Source: Nitrospirae bacterium GWF2_44_13 | GTDB lineage: Bacteria; Nitrospirota; Thermodesulfovibrionia; Thermodesulfovibrionales; UBA1546 | DNA: 64,000 bases | NCBI GenBank assembly: GCA_001805105.1 | Contig: MHEE01000012.1 | Span: forward strand, 107,127-171,126 | Reading direction: 5' to 3' | Shown here: positions 52,825 to 62,287 of the stretch, piece after piece | How positions within the stretch are numbered: position 1 is the first letter of the stretch | Layout: each line of letters begins with the position of its first letter | The notes under the pieces: model-generated | Told to the model about the DNA's origin: nothing | Databases searched by the model: none | The model's input: only the letters and a program-made list of their open reading frames with translations | Translations under genes and position numbers: made by a program

Positions 52825-53949
52825 TCACATACTTGATAAAAGTATTTCCACAATCCGTTTTGCTGCCTTTCCATCCCCATAAGGATTAATAGCTCTTGCC
52901 ATTTCATTATAAGCCGCCTTATCATATAACAATTGCTCTGTTTCCATTACAATGCTATCCGTATAGGGCCCAACAAGCTTTGCAGTCCCAGCCTCAATCC
53001 CTTCAGGTCGCTCTGTCTCGGTACGCATCACAAGAACAGGTTTGCCCAGAGAAGGAGCTTCCTCCTGTATGCCTCCTGAATCGGTCAATATAATAGATGC
53101 AGCATTCATTATATGCACCATTGCATCATATTCTATAGGCTCTATCAATAATATCCTATCCAGCCCTCCTAAAATCCGGTTTGCGGGCTCCTGAACATTG
53201 GGATTTAGATGTACCGGATAAACTATACCGATATCCGGATTTCTCTCCGCTAATTGCTTAATACCACGACATATGCTTTTAAATCTTTCTCCAAAATTCT
53301 CGCGCCTGTGAGCAGTAACAAGAATCATTTTCCGCTCATTAACATTATCACTAATCCCAACCCTGTCCAGAATCTTTCTTGCAACCATGGGCATAGGTTT
53401 CTTTAAAATCATATGCAACGCATCAATTACAGTATTTCCGGTTACATAGATTCGTTCCCCTGAAATGCCCTCTCCAAGCAATGCTTTTTTAGCCTTTTCG
53501 GTAGGGGCAAAATGATAATTGCCCAATATGCTTGTTATCCTTCTGTTCATTTCTTCCGGAAAAGGCGAGTATATATCATTTGAACGCAATCCTGCCTCTA
53601 CATGTCCCACCGGTATTTTATTGTAAAATGCTGCTAATGCGGCAGCCATCACCGTTGTCGTATCCCCCTGAATTAGGACCATAGATGGCTGCTCCTTTTC
53701 TATAACTCTGTCAACACCGCCAACAACCCTGCCCGTCAGTTCCGATAGGGTCTGATCCGGTTTCATTAAATCAAGGTCAATATCAGGAACGATAGCAAAA
53801 AGCCCCAATACCTGATCAAGCATCCGCCTGTGCTGAGCTGTAACACAAATTATCGTTTGCACCTGAGGATAATTCTTAAACTCCAGAATTATCGGCGCAA
53901 GTTTAATTGCTTCAGGTCTCGTGCCGAATACAAAGAGGACTTTTTTCAT
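52825..53949 (-). CDS. wecB: UDP-N-acetylglucosamine 2-epimerase (non-hydrolysing)
   Basis: Interconverts UDP-GlcNAc and UDP-ManNAc. 374 residues. LFVFGTRPEAIKLAPIILEF, QGDTTTVMAAALAAFYNKIP, GHVEAGLRSNDIYSPFPEEM, VTAHRRENFG, LTDSGGIQEEAPSLGKPVLV and MRTETERPEG are canonical. Works with the dehydrogenase at 46811-48127 if the product is ManNAcA. Starts 25 bases downstream of the GT4 gene. Confidence 0.96.
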   Translation of the reverse strand: MKKVLFVFGTRPEAIKLAPIILEFKNYPQVQTIICVTAQHRRMLDQVLGLFAIVPDIDLDLMKPDQTLSELTGRVVGGVDRVIEKEQPSMVLIQGDTTTVMAAALAAFYNKIPVGHVEAGLRSNDIYSPFPEEMNRRITSILGNYHFAPTEKAKKALLGEGISGERIYVTGNTVIDALHMILKKPMPMVARKILDRVGISDNVNERKMILVTAHRRENFGERFKSICRGIKQLAERNPDIGIVYPVHLNPNVQEPANRILGGLDRILLIEPIEYDAMVHIMNAASIILTDSGGIQEEAPSLGKPVLVMRTETERPEGIEAGTAKLVGPYTDSIVMETEQLLYDKAAYNEMARAINPYGDGKAAKRIVEILLSSM

Positions 53950-53974
53950 AATGCCATATACCTTAGAACCATCT

Positions 53975-55204
53975 TTAAAAAATTTCCTCCAACCGGTTTA
54001 TACAGACATTTCTCTCGAAATTTTCCTGCACATAGCTGAAACCATTCTCTCCGTATTCTTTCAGCCTGTTTCGTTCATTGTAAATCTTTTTAATTGTTGC
54101 GGCCACTTTTTCAACACTATCCGAAATTTCTGAATAGCCGCAATCTGCATCTTTTATAATTTGATGTCCATCACTCTCTTTGTTAAGAAATGCTACTACA
54201 GGTATAGAAGCAGCCATATAACCTAAAATCTTTCCTGGTATAACAGGCGTCTTGTTCATACTGGATAGGCACACTAATCCTACATCTGCATCCTTTACCA
54301 GTTCTGGATATTCATCTTTAGATACAAATGGCTTAAAGATTACATTTTCAAGTGAATATTCCTCTGCCATTTTTAACAGCCTTTTTTTTTCCATACCATC
54401 ACCTACTATAAGAAAGCAAATGTCCTTTACATCCTTAATCTTTCTGGCCGCCTTTATTATAAGGTCAAGACCTTGCGATGGCCCTATAACACCCGCAAAT
54501 AAAAAGATGAATTTATTCTCTATGTTGAACATCTTTCTGAACCGTCCTGTTCTCATAACTTTAGAATAGGGTTCGATATCTATCCAGTTATGAATAACTC
54601 TTATCCTGTCCTGCAGCACACCCTTCCTTTCATTGAGATAAATCTTATTATTCTCTGAATGGACTGCTATTGTATCGGCTTGTGAATATGCTTCCTTCTC
54701 CATATATTCAAAATACCTTATCAGCATATTGTTTTTCAGAATGCCTAAATCAATTGCGTTCTGAGGAAATAAATCCTGAACATTTAATATATATTTGGCT
54801 CCATAGAGGTCCCTTATTTTTCTGCCCGCAACAGCCAGGGGGAGAGGGGGGCTGTATACGACTACTACGTCAATTCTATGTTTAATAAATTTTTTAACAT
54901 TATAGAGAAAAAAATAAGGGAGTATTACCTGTGAAATACCCCTTAGAAAGTAATTGGCTATGTGCGGGGATATAGTTTTAATCCTTAATACTTCAATCTC
55001 GTCTTCCATTGTGATTCGGTCAAAATAAAAATTCTTATTGTTATCTGCAAGGTTATGCTGCGGATACGAAGTAACTACTGTAACTCCATATCCCCTGTCT
55101 TTTAATCCTTCTGCCAGTTCTCGCATGATGTGAGATGAAGAACGCACCTCGGGAGGATATGAACTTGTAATGAGTAGAACATTTTTAATATTATTCGTAC
55201 GCAA
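53975..55204 (-). CDS. glycosyltransferase family 4 (WbuB-like)
   Basis: 409 residues. Start LLITSSYPPEVRSSSHIMRE is typical of WbuB-type enzymes, followed by VVVYSPPLPLAVAGRKI, YILNVQDLFPQNAIDLGILK and the donor half FIFLFAGVIGPSQGLDLIIK, VGDGMEKKRLLKMAEEY and GKILGYMAASIPVVAF. It likely adds the second sugar (often fucosamine) to the QuiNAc-lipid. Three bases separate it from the radical SAM gene upstream. Confidence 0.9.
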   Translation of the reverse strand: MRTNNIKNVLLITSSYPPEVRSSSHIMRELAEGLKDRGYGVTVVTSYPQHNLADNNKNFYFDRITMEDEIEVLRIKTISPHIANYFLRGISQVILPYFFLYNVKKFIKHRIDVVVVYSPPLPLAVAGRKIRDLYGAKYILNVQDLFPQNAIDLGILKNNMLIRYFEYMEKEAYSQADTIAVHSENNKIYLNERKGVLQDRIRVIHNWIDIEPYSKVMRTGRFRKMFNIENKFIFLFAGVIGPSQGLDLIIKAARKIKDVKDICFLIVGDGMEKKRLLKMAEEYSLENVIFKPFVSKDEYPELVKDADVGLVCLSSMNKTPVIPGKILGYMAASIPVVAFLNKESDGHQIIKDADCGYSEISDSVEKVAATIKKIYNERNRLKEYGENGFSYVQENFERNVCINRLEEIF

Positions 55205-55207
55205 AAG

Positions 55208-56662
55208 CTACCTTGTTCTTGATAATTTTATCCGTTCTCTAACGCTATTTAAAAGTGTCTTTGCAATAAACCAGAATGCACCTGCACTTTTAAAATTATA
55301 TCTGAAATATGATTTTACTCTTGTCGGAAGAACAATAGTATTCCTAATATGCTCAATCCACTTTTCAAAAGTTGCATCATCCATTTTAGTAAAGTTTAGC
55401 TGCTTCATTGTTTCAACATCTTCAGGTTTCAGCAATCCTTGTTTCATAAGTTCACAATATAACATACTCCCCGGTAGCGGAATGAATTCTCCGAACCCGA
55501 TCCAATGAGGCTTAATCGCTCGCACCATAGCTTCAGTCGCCTTAATATCATCTTCAGTCTCACCAGGAATGCCCACAATAATGTTTGCCTGAAACTGAAG
55601 TCCTGCTTCGTGCAATACCCTGGCCGCATTGTAGTTCTGCTCAACCGTAGTCCTTTTGTTTATCGTATCCAATGTCCTTTGAGAACCCGATTCAAAGCCA
55701 ATATCAGCGCGCACGGCTCCGGCCTTTTTCATAAGTTCTACACGCCTCTTTTCAATTGAATTTGCCCTCAATTGCGGGTACCATCGTATTTTCTTATGAA
55801 GTCCCTTCTCTATCAATTTTTCACAAATAATATCGGCCCTTTGCTTGTTGATGTCAAACATGTCATCGGCAAAATAAATGCCCTCAACCCTATAATCCTT
55901 AATTAATCTCTCTATCTCCTCTATAACCAAATCCGGTGATTGAAAGCGCACCTTTTTCCCTACTGCAACCTTACCGGCACAGAAGGTACAGTCAAAGGCA
56001 CATCCCCTTGAGGTAAAAACTGTAGTTGCGCGTGCATACAAGCCATGCATCACATAAGGATTCCCCCTGCAATAAAAGTTCATATCAACAAGATGCCTTG
56101 CCGGAAAACAGAGGTCATCAATAGCAAGATAAGGATCCCTGTCCCTGTTTGAGCAAATGCCGGAACCGTCCCTGTAAGATAATCCCTGAATATCCTTGAG
56201 AGCAGTTCCTTTCGCTATCTCCAGCAGCGTAATCTCGCCTTCTCCCCGGCATATAATATCTATATCGCTGTATTTGGATAATATTTCTTCAGGGAGTGCA
56301 GAGGCATGGGGACCTCCCAAAACAATCTTGATATTTTTGTCAATTGACCTTATTGAATTCAGTAAGTTGTTTTTTACATCGAAGAAGGTTGCGGTTGTTG
56401 ATGTGATGCCGACAATATCAGGCTTAAAGCGCTTGATCTCATCTTTAGTAATTTCATCCACAATAAAACAATTGGCGTTATGCTTGGTCATCAGGGCGTT
56501 TCTGTCTATAATCCTGACATTAAAATCATTTTTTTCAAGCATATTAGCTATATAACAAAGCCCCAGCGGAGGGAAAAAAGACATACCGACATTATTTTTC
56601 ATTGTCCGGCTTCTCACCCGTTGGAATGAAAAAAGTATAGGATTAATCAAACAGACTCTCAT
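55208..56662 (-). CDS. B12-binding domain radical SAM protein
   Basis: 484 residues. A cobalamin-binding N-terminal domain (about 1-150: FFPPLGLCYIANMLEKNDF, PDIVGITSTTATF, KIVLGGPHASALPEEI) lacks the DxHxxG His, common in this subgroup. The radical SAM domain has CAFDCTFC with Cys221, Cys225 and Cys228, and RADIGFESGSQRTLDTIN further on. Such proteins methylate unreactive carbons or do other radical chemistry. Its place inside a polysaccharide cluster suggests glycan or lipid tailoring, substrate unknown. Confidence 0.87.
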   Translation of the reverse strand: MRVCLINPILFSFQRVRSRTMKNNVGMSFFPPLGLCYIANMLEKNDFNVRIIDRNALMTKHNANCFIVDEITKDEIKRFKPDIVGITSTTATFFDVKNNLLNSIRSIDKNIKIVLGGPHASALPEEILSKYSDIDIICRGEGEITLLEIAKGTALKDIQGLSYRDGSGICSNRDRDPYLAIDDLCFPARHLVDMNFYCRGNPYVMHGLYARATTVFTSRGCAFDCTFCAGKVAVGKKVRFQSPDLVIEEIERLIKDYRVEGIYFADDMFDINKQRADIICEKLIEKGLHKKIRWYPQLRANSIEKRRVELMKKAGAVRADIGFESGSQRTLDTINKRTTVEQNYNAARVLHEAGLQFQANIIVGIPGETEDDIKATEAMVRAIKPHWIGFGEFIPLPGSMLYCELMKQGLLKPEDVETMKQLNFTKMDDATFEKWIEHIRNTIVLPTRVKSYFRYNFKSAGAFWFIAKTLLNSVRERIKLSRTR

Positions 56663-56696
56663 ATAACAGCTTCCTCTCTTGATTCTGGCACGACAA

Positions 56697-57671
56697 TCAC
56701 ATCGGTCTTTTTCTGAACATATACATTACGTCATGAAGCATTTTCGCCCATTGCGAAAAATAAAACAGGTGTGTCAATTTTTTAGAATAAAACGCAGCCA
56801 ATGCAGGATAATTCCAAAAATTTCTTCTCAAAACGAACTTCCTTTTCAACCCCTCTGTATCACCAACAACCTTGATGTCCTCCCTGTCCGGCAAGAGTCC
56901 ATATTTAGCTGCCATTTTCAAATGACCTACTTTTTGCCAATTAAATCCCATCATCCCGGATACTATCATATCAAAAGCTCCCAATGAGTTGCCGGCAACA
57001 AACCAGTTTAATTCTACAGGGTCTCCGACCATCGGGCCGTTATTGTCCAGCCCATATTTGCCGTCCAGAAAGACATATTTGAATTTAAGAATATCGGAAA
57101 CTTTTGAAACTATATGGTCAAACATAAAATGATTCTTTATCCTCATAACATCAGGTAAACATCCCCACTGGTTCTTGTATGAGAGAGTAATCTTAGTCAT
57201 ACAATGAACCTTAGGCAGCGGGCAGCTTATTGAAAAATCAATCTCGCTGAAAAACAGTTCCGGCAATGCAATCTCATAAGGACCGCGGGGAGTATCAATG
57301 GCAACAGTCCGAGATGGAGCTTTAGAAAGATTTATAATTTCCACATTTGAAAAAGCATCTTTCAGATCCATAAAACCCATGTCCTGAAATGCATTTGTCA
57401 TGGAATAGCTGTTGTATCCGCCATCGCCCTCGCCTATATATATTTTTATTCCAGCATTTAATTTCTTCAAAACCGAGACAAGCGAGCGAACAAACGCAAC
57501 CCTTGTAGTAACCCCCTTTCTATATAAAGGATATGTTAAATTAGGCTTTATAAACACCGCACGCGATGACTTTATGTCTCTTTCAAGGCCAATCACACGG
57601 GCAGCGTTATACATCTGCGCCTCTATATCGCTCTCATTGAGTCTCTCCGCTATTACCACCGGCTTTGTCAT
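56697..57671 (-). CDS. DUF362 domain-containing protein
   Basis: 324 residues. VFIKPNLTYPLYRKGVTTRV, EGDGGYNSYSMTNAFQDMGF, and FSISCPLPKVHCMTKITLSY with SYKNQWGCLPDVMR are the DUF362 pattern (often with ferredoxin domains elsewhere, absent here). Function not established; members occur with radical SAM or iron-sulfur enzymes. It lies between two B12-binding radical SAM genes, with 34 and 69-base gaps. A helper role for them is possible. Confidence 0.8.
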   Translation of the reverse strand: MTKPVVIAERLNESDIEAQMYNAARVIGLERDIKSSRAVFIKPNLTYPLYRKGVTTRVAFVRSLVSVLKKLNAGIKIYIGEGDGGYNSYSMTNAFQDMGFMDLKDAFSNVEIINLSKAPSRTVAIDTPRGPYEIALPELFFSEIDFSISCPLPKVHCMTKITLSYKNQWGCLPDVMRIKNHFMFDHIVSKVSDILKFKYVFLDGKYGLDNNGPMVGDPVELNWFVAGNSLGAFDMIVSGMMGFNWQKVGHLKMAAKYGLLPDREDIKVVGDTEGLKRKFVLRRNFWNYPALAAFYSKKLTHLFYFSQWAKMLHDVMYMFRKRPM

Positions 57672-57740
57672 TCTAAAAAACCTTTCCTGAAGTAATTATA
57701 AGTAGCGCCGTTATACGCACATCCCAAGCCTGAAAAATGA

Positions 57741-59231
57741 TTAATTTTTGAGCCACGATAGCGCTTTTCTCACATCATGTATAAAGTTCTTAGGGTCTTT
57801 ATGATACTTCCTTGATTGCGCTCTTCGCAATAAGGAAGCAAGTGAATTATTGTAACTATTAAATTCCTTGAACATAACCTTCGTTATCGCCCTAAACGCT
57901 TCATTGGAAATATCTTTAGAGAAGCAATTGTTCGGGCTTTGATGGCTGAAAGAGCTTTTATCCTCATCATCTGAAATCATAGCGTCATTTTTAGCCATAT
58001 CATAGAATTTTGACCCGGGATACGGAGTAAAGATGCTCAAATATACCCAATTGGGTCTTACCTCCTTCATAAAACTCAGAGTTTTGAGAATATCATCCTT
58101 CGTTTCAGTTGGAAAGCCCATCATGAAAAAGCCTGTCCAAAACATCCCGCATTTTTTAAAAATGTCCGATGCCCTCCTGACATCACTAAAATCTATGCCT
58201 TTATTTATCAATTTCTGAATACGCTCACTTCCCGATTCAATCCCTATATCAAATTTGACGCATCCGGCAGCCTTCATTCTGCGCACGATTTCTTCATCAA
58301 CAAGATCCGCCCGCGTAAGACATGACCATGTAATACCGATCTTCTGTTCAATAAGCATCTTGCAAAATTCCAAAATCCTCTTCCTGTTAACAGTAAATGA
58401 ATCATCCATAAATGTTATATGAGTTGCATTAAATGCCTTCTTTAAGTACCTTATCTCCTCAAAGATTCTATCCAGACTGACAAATCTGACGCGTCTGTTC
58501 CATATGGTTTTTGAATTGCAATAAGCGCAATCATAAGGGCATCCTCTGCTTGTCATTATCCACCCGAGCTGCTCCGGCGCATATTTTTCATATCCCCAAA
58601 TCAGCTCTCTCATGGGAAACGGAATATTATCCAATGCTCCCATCAACTCCCTGTCCCGGGTATTAATAATAGCTCCATCAGTTCCTTTAAAACTAATGCC
58701 GTTTATGTTATCAAATCCATGGGATCCGCTGCTTATACTATTAACCAGTTGCAAGAATGTTTCCTCTCCTTCCCCTCTTACTACAATATCTATATGCTCC
58801 GACCTTAAGAGATCCTCTGGCCTATTGGTAGCATGAAATCCGCCGGTTACAACAATGATATTCTTGTTTATTCTTTTGCATATTTCAGCTATCTTGATTG
58901 TCACCGGGATTTTTACGCTTTTAACCGATATGCCGACAACATCCGGATCAAATTCAGTTATAGCGTGAATGATTTCCTGCAATATATAGTTTCCATCATC
59001 GTTCAGACATTCTTTATATCTGTTATAACTATTTAAGTAAACTTCAGTATTGATATAGCGCAGGCTATTATCATGCTCTGCATTGTATACTTTTGTTGTA
59101 TATCCGTGTTCATGCAGCAGCGTTGCAATAGAAGTTAGTCCTATCGGATACCATTCACATCTTTGTCCTATAAAGCGTTCAAAGGGAGGTTCTATCAACA
59201 ATATTTTCATATCTGTCTTTTTATACTGCAT
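57741..59231 (-). CDS. B12-binding domain radical SAM protein
   Basis: 496 residues (start at 59210, Met8, is equally possible: KILLIEPPFERFIGQRCEWY). N-terminal B12-binding-like domain (IGLTSIATLLHEHGYTTKVY, IIVVTGGFHATNRPEDLL). CPYDCAYC has Cys231, Cys235 and Cys238, followed by VKFDIGIESGSERIQKLINK and FWTGFFMMGFPTETKDDILK. Same architecture as the gene at 55208-56662 but clearly diverged. The start overlaps the glycosyltransferase stop by 11 bases. Substrate unknown; tailoring of surface glycan is inferred from location. Confidence 0.87.
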   Translation of the reverse strand: MQYKKTDMKILLIEPPFERFIGQRCEWYPIGLTSIATLLHEHGYTTKVYNAEHDNSLRYINTEVYLNSYNRYKECLNDDGNYILQEIIHAITEFDPDVVGISVKSVKIPVTIKIAEICKRINKNIIVVTGGFHATNRPEDLLRSEHIDIVVRGEGEETFLQLVNSISSGSHGFDNINGISFKGTDGAIINTRDRELMGALDNIPFPMRELIWGYEKYAPEQLGWIMTSRGCPYDCAYCNSKTIWNRRVRFVSLDRIFEEIRYLKKAFNATHITFMDDSFTVNRKRILEFCKMLIEQKIGITWSCLTRADLVDEEIVRRMKAAGCVKFDIGIESGSERIQKLINKGIDFSDVRRASDIFKKCGMFWTGFFMMGFPTETKDDILKTLSFMKEVRPNWVYLSIFTPYPGSKFYDMAKNDAMISDDEDKSSFSHQSPNNCFSKDISNEAFRAITKVMFKEFNSYNNSLASLLRRAQSRKYHKDPKNFIHDVRKALSWLKN

Positions 59232-60411
59232 TTTTTATGCTATCCTCATCACGAATACAATGCAAGTCTTTCCGTCCCCCTTGCATGACCGCATCTCTCA
59301 GTGTCTGTATCGTTCTTGCAACAGTATCATCCCACGAAAAAGCCCTCGCTCTTGCCATCGCCATATCTGATACTGTCATTCTTTCTCTTTCATCTTGTTC
59401 CAAAAGGCGTAGAATGGTCTCACCTAAGGCTTTCCCATCCTTTGGAGGATAGTAGGCAGCGCACTCTCTGAAGAACTCAGGAAGTGGAGGATTATCGGCA
59501 ACAGCGGAAATACACCCATACGCCATCGCTTCCATAGCAGTATTCGGACATGCCTCAACCCTGCTGCTCATTACAAAGACTTTACAATTACGGTAACACC
59601 ACAGCATCTCATCAATATTCAGGTTCCCTACCCATACAATATTCTGGGCGACGCCATGTTTTTCGGTCATTCTCTCTATGCTACCCCTGTATAACTGCAT
59701 CTGCGGCCGTTCCTGTCCGGCGATCACCAGTCTTATCCGCCTGTTTTTGCCCCTCAAATAAGAGAGCGCCTTTACTATATCCTCAAGCCCCCGATAGGGC
59801 TCAATACTTCCGGCAGTAAACACAAAATCGTTCGTCCATGCCTCCGGAATAGTATTCGGACGAGAACCTTTCCCCTCCATCACATGCTCACTGCCAAAAT
59901 AGATCAAACTGACTTTATTCTGAGAAATGTTCCACTTTCTCAATATGAAATCCTTTACAAATTGCGAAACCGCAATAACACGGCTGCTTCTCCTCACCGC
60001 AGTGCCTGCTTCCCATGTTTGCGCCCAAATCCTCATTCTCTCTCTCAACTGATTTGGCATTTCAGGAGACAATAAAGGCTCCATGTTCCTTACCATGGTT
60101 ACAATAGGAATATTCTCAAACTTCAAATATCTTTCAAGGGGGATAAAGATAACATCAGGACGATATTTTTTTAGATTGTCATAAAGCTCAGAGTCAGGAC
60201 GATGATGCATAAACCTGAAAGGACGGCATCCTATAAAATCAACATTTGAAAGATTCTCAAACCAGTCCTGCACATTCAGCCCATATGGAGATGCGCACAG
60301 CACAGAGTCCACCGCAGGATGTGACGCCAATCGGGGCAGCATATTCAGTAAATATTTCCTATACCCACTGCCGATGCCGCCGCCGGTCAGATTTAGCAGC
60401 GCAATTCTCAT
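59221..60411 (-). CDS. glycosyltransferase family 4
   Basis: 396 residues. RIALLNLTGGGIGSGYRKYL opens the GT-B fold. RYLKFENIPIVTMVRNMEPL, FTAGSIEPYRGLEDIVKALS, LVIAGQERPQMQLYRGSIER and the donor site SRVEACPNTAMEAMAYGCIS follow. Retaining transferase acting on a lipid-linked intermediate at the inner membrane (inferred). Its ATG overlaps the asnB stop by four bases, so the two are coupled. Confidence 0.89.
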   Translation of the reverse strand: MRIALLNLTGGGIGSGYRKYLLNMLPRLASHPAVDSVLCASPYGLNVQDWFENLSNVDFIGCRPFRFMHHRPDSELYDNLKKYRPDVIFIPLERYLKFENIPIVTMVRNMEPLLSPEMPNQLRERMRIWAQTWEAGTAVRRSSRVIAVSQFVKDFILRKWNISQNKVSLIYFGSEHVMEGKGSRPNTIPEAWTNDFVFTAGSIEPYRGLEDIVKALSYLRGKNRRIRLVIAGQERPQMQLYRGSIERMTEKHGVAQNIVWVGNLNIDEMLWCYRNCKVFVMSSRVEACPNTAMEAMAYGCISAVADNPPLPEFFRECAAYYPPKDGKALGETILRLLEQDERERMTVSDMAMARARAFSWDDTVARTIQTLRDAVMQGGRKDLHCIRDEDSIKNAV

Positions 60412-62282
60412 GGTCTACCTGCAGCCGGATTTCTCTTAAAAAATTCAAGAAGAGATAACACAGCCCAAAGCAAAGGATGCAAATTCCTCTTCCGGCTCTG
60501 GTGGAGATTCCAGAGTTCTATTATTTTACTTTGATTAATAGAAATATTCCCAAATAGCGCGCTGTCATATAATCTCTCTTCCGCCCATTGTTTTAATGCT
60601 CCCCTCAGCCAGTCGTCAATAGGAACAGCAAACCCCTGCTTGGGGCGGTCTAAAATTTTCTTAGGGATATACCTGTATGCTAATTTTCTCAGCAGATATT
60701 TATTCTGATTGTTCCGCAGTTTATAATTTACCGGAAGTTTCATCGCCCATTCGACTAAATCATGGTCCAGCAAAGGCTCACGCGACTCCAGAGAGAATGT
60801 CATGCTTGCCACATCAACTTTTTGCAAATATTCTTCAGGAAGTATATGCGAGGCGTCAAGACGCATCCCCTGCTCACTGGGGTGCAACCCTTGAGGGAAA
60901 CTCTGCGCCGTCAAAAAAAACAACTCATAACCGCTCATTGTCTTTTGTGCAATATCCGTCATAAAAATGGAACTGAAATCCTTCAAAATGCTTCGGGAGA
61001 ATGAAAACGCTTCAATAATATCTTTTTTTTGTAAAGCACCCGCTAAAAGTTTAAAGTTATGATGCGGAGCCAGATTTATAAGAGCAGCTATATGCCTGCG
61101 AGTGCCTTCATTAAGCTGGAAAACCGGCTTCAACCAGTTGACAATTTTATAGTAATGATATCCGCCGAACAGTTCGTCTCCCCCATCTCCGCTTAATGAG
61201 ACGGTTACATGCTGCCGGGCCAGGCGGGAGACCGCCATTGCAGGGAATGCGGAAGAGTCAAAAAAAGGCTCATCGTATTCTTCGAAAAATGTCGGAACAA
61301 GTTGCAGTAAATCGTTAACGCTAAGCCGCTCACAGTAATGCTCAGTTCCTAAGTAGTCCGCCACCGCTTTCGCAGGCGTGCTCTCATCATATCTTTTTTC
61401 TTCAAATCCTATTGTAAAGGTCTTGATGGGCTTAGATGTAAATTTATTCATCATAGCAACAATCAATGAGCTGTCAATTCCTCCCGAGAGAAAGGCTCCG
61501 AGAGGCACATCGCTCACCATGCGCGATTGAACACAGCGAGAAATCAGCAAATCAAGTTCTTCTATTAATTCCTCTTCTGACTTTACGGCATTATCAGGAG
61601 TGATATGGCGGAAATCCCAGTAGCGTTCAATACGAAGCTCTCCATCGCTGAGCAATAAATAATGAGCTGGAGGAAGTTTGCGTATGCTCTTGTATATAAA
61701 ATATGGCGCAGGGATATACCCAAGCTCAAGATAGAATCGCAATGCCTGCTCATCTATTTCGCATGAGAGATCACAGCCAAGCGCATATAAAGCTCTCGGT
61801 CTTGAGGCAAACGAGAAAAAACCGGCAGAATGAGAGTAATAATACGGCTTAACACCCATCCTATCACGAGCGGCAAAAAGCACCTTATCTCTTCTATCCC
61901 AAATCGCAAAAGCGAACATTCCATGGAAGCGCTTCAGGCAGTCAACTCCCCACTTTGAATAGGCGCTCAGAACTACTTCGGTGTCACTATTGCTGCTCCA
62001 AAATCGTCCCTCTGATTCCAACTGCTTACGAAGCTCCCTAAAGTTGTAAACTTCTCCGTTGAAAACAATAACAAACCGTTTATTTTCGGATAGCATCGGT
62101 TGATGTCCTGCAGAGGTCGTATCGAGAATAGATAAACGCCGATGTCCTAGCCCGGCGCCCTCCTCCACCCATATGCCGGAATCATCAGGACCACGCCTGG
62201 CGAGCATATCAGTAGAGCGCCTCAACGCGTTAGCATCAATCAGGCTATTATCTGTTTTTATAATTCCGACAATTCCGCACAT
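60408..62282 (-). CDS. asnB: asparagine synthase (glutamine-hydrolysing) family
   Basis: Glutaminase domain MCGIVGIIKTDNSL (Cys2), LARRGPDDSG, FNGEVYNFRELRKQLE. Synthetase domain with PP-loop DVPLGAFLSGGIDSSLIVAM and SGDGGDELFGGYHYY, EPLLDHDLVEWAMKLPVNYK. 624 residues as in AsnB proteins found in O-antigen and capsule clusters. It may make free Asn or amidate a sugar acid of the glycan (for example a uronic acid from the dehydrogenase at 46811). The latter is inferred from context. Confidence 0.92.
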   Translation of the reverse strand: MCGIVGIIKTDNSLIDANALRRSTDMLARRGPDDSGIWVEEGAGLGHRRLSILDTTSAGHQPMLSENKRFVIVFNGEVYNFRELRKQLESEGRFWSSNSDTEVVLSAYSKWGVDCLKRFHGMFAFAIWDRRDKVLFAARDRMGVKPYYYSHSAGFFSFASRPRALYALGCDLSCEIDEQALRFYLELGYIPAPYFIYKSIRKLPPAHYLLLSDGELRIERYWDFRHITPDNAVKSEEELIEELDLLISRCVQSRMVSDVPLGAFLSGGIDSSLIVAMMNKFTSKPIKTFTIGFEEKRYDESTPAKAVADYLGTEHYCERLSVNDLLQLVPTFFEEYDEPFFDSSAFPAMAVSRLARQHVTVSLSGDGGDELFGGYHYYKIVNWLKPVFQLNEGTRRHIAALINLAPHHNFKLLAGALQKKDIIEAFSFSRSILKDFSSIFMTDIAQKTMSGYELFFLTAQSFPQGLHPSEQGMRLDASHILPEEYLQKVDVASMTFSLESREPLLDHDLVEWAMKLPVNYKLRNNQNKYLLRKLAYRYIPKKILDRPKQGFAVPIDDWLRGALKQWAEERLYDSALFGNISINQSKIIELWNLHQSRKRNLHPLLWAVLSLLEFFKRNPAAGRP

Positions 62283-62287
62283 AAATA

